A stretch of DNA of 34,374 nucleotides, from contig DULR01000056.1 in the NCBI GenBank assembly GCA_012840245.1, forward strand, positions 1 through 34,374, read 5' to 3'. The notes under the pieces are model-generated. The model was given only the letters and a program-made list of their open reading frames with translations, was not told where the DNA came from and searched no databases. This DNA comes from Clostridiaceae bacterium. GTDB lineage: Bacteria > Bacillota > Clostridia > DSM-8532. The translations under genes were made by a program, and so were the position numbers. This document shows, piece by piece, positions 34,373 to 34,374 of this stretch (position 1 is the stretch's first letter; each line of letters opens with the position of its first letter).

Positions 34373-34374
34373 GG

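Overview
The window looks like a chromosomal segment of a clostridial (Firmicutes/Bacillota, class Clostridia) bacterium. The indicators are strong GGAGG-type ribosome binding sites, the gene orders pyrB-pyrC-pyrF-carA-carB, dgt-dnaG-rpoD and infC-rpmI-rplT, an AbrB-family regulator with a Cys4 tail, a YerB-type DUF3048 lipoprotein, ruvX-DUF1292, and a copper-amine-oxidase-like stalk protein. I cannot name the species. I see no transposase, integrase, prophage module, CRISPR array or rRNA. Most of the window is core genome, and almost every gene up to about 27.5 kb is on the minus strand.

Layout. 1-5972 (minus): de novo pyrimidine operon pyrB-pyrC-pyrF-carA-carB (carB cut by the window edge). 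It is preceded by a 38-codon leader ORF whose stop codon lies in the arm of an intrinsic terminator (6015-6215). 6320-8302: GH133-type glycogen debranching enzyme. 8420-9541: two small membrane proteins, divergent. 9638-12138: a coenzyme F420-0:glutamate ligase homologue and a DUF3048 lipoprotein. 12244-13008: DUF1292 protein and RuvX. 13104-17990: lower glycolysis, gap / pgk-tpiA-gpmI, with matching promoter hexamers in front of gap and pgk. 18181-20394: TrmH-family RNA methyltransferase and the infC-rpmI-rplT operon with an AUU start and an attenuator leader. 20413-25504: hemolysin III family protein, rpoD, dnaG, dgt. 25681-27544: AbrB-like regulator and a zinc-ribbon membrane protein. 27846-34276: mixed orientation, with a secreted stalk-domain protein, an amidase, tRNA-Pro(GGG), a small membrane protein, a DUF3810 putative metallopeptidase and a SulP anion transporter.

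How the parts fit together: the pyrimidine genes make UMP from glutamine, bicarbonate and aspartate. The glycolytic genes convert glyceraldehyde-3-phosphate to 2-phosphoglycerate. rpoD/dnaG/dgt and infC/rpmI/rplT are macromolecular-synthesis operons.

The observation I rate highest is the pyr leader. It resembles the enterobacterial pyrBI/PyrL translation-coupled attenuator (promoter, SD, short ORF, U-rich stretch, terminator overlapped by the ORF end) rather than the PyrR-binding leaders usual in Firmicutes. Other points: a Gln-to-Leu substitution in the conserved glutaminase motif of CarA, an imperfect palindromic repeat family that occupies the two open junctions of the pyr operon, two genes whose stop codons fall inside terminator hairpins, and a nested inverted repeat at the right end that overlaps the start signals of the next gene.
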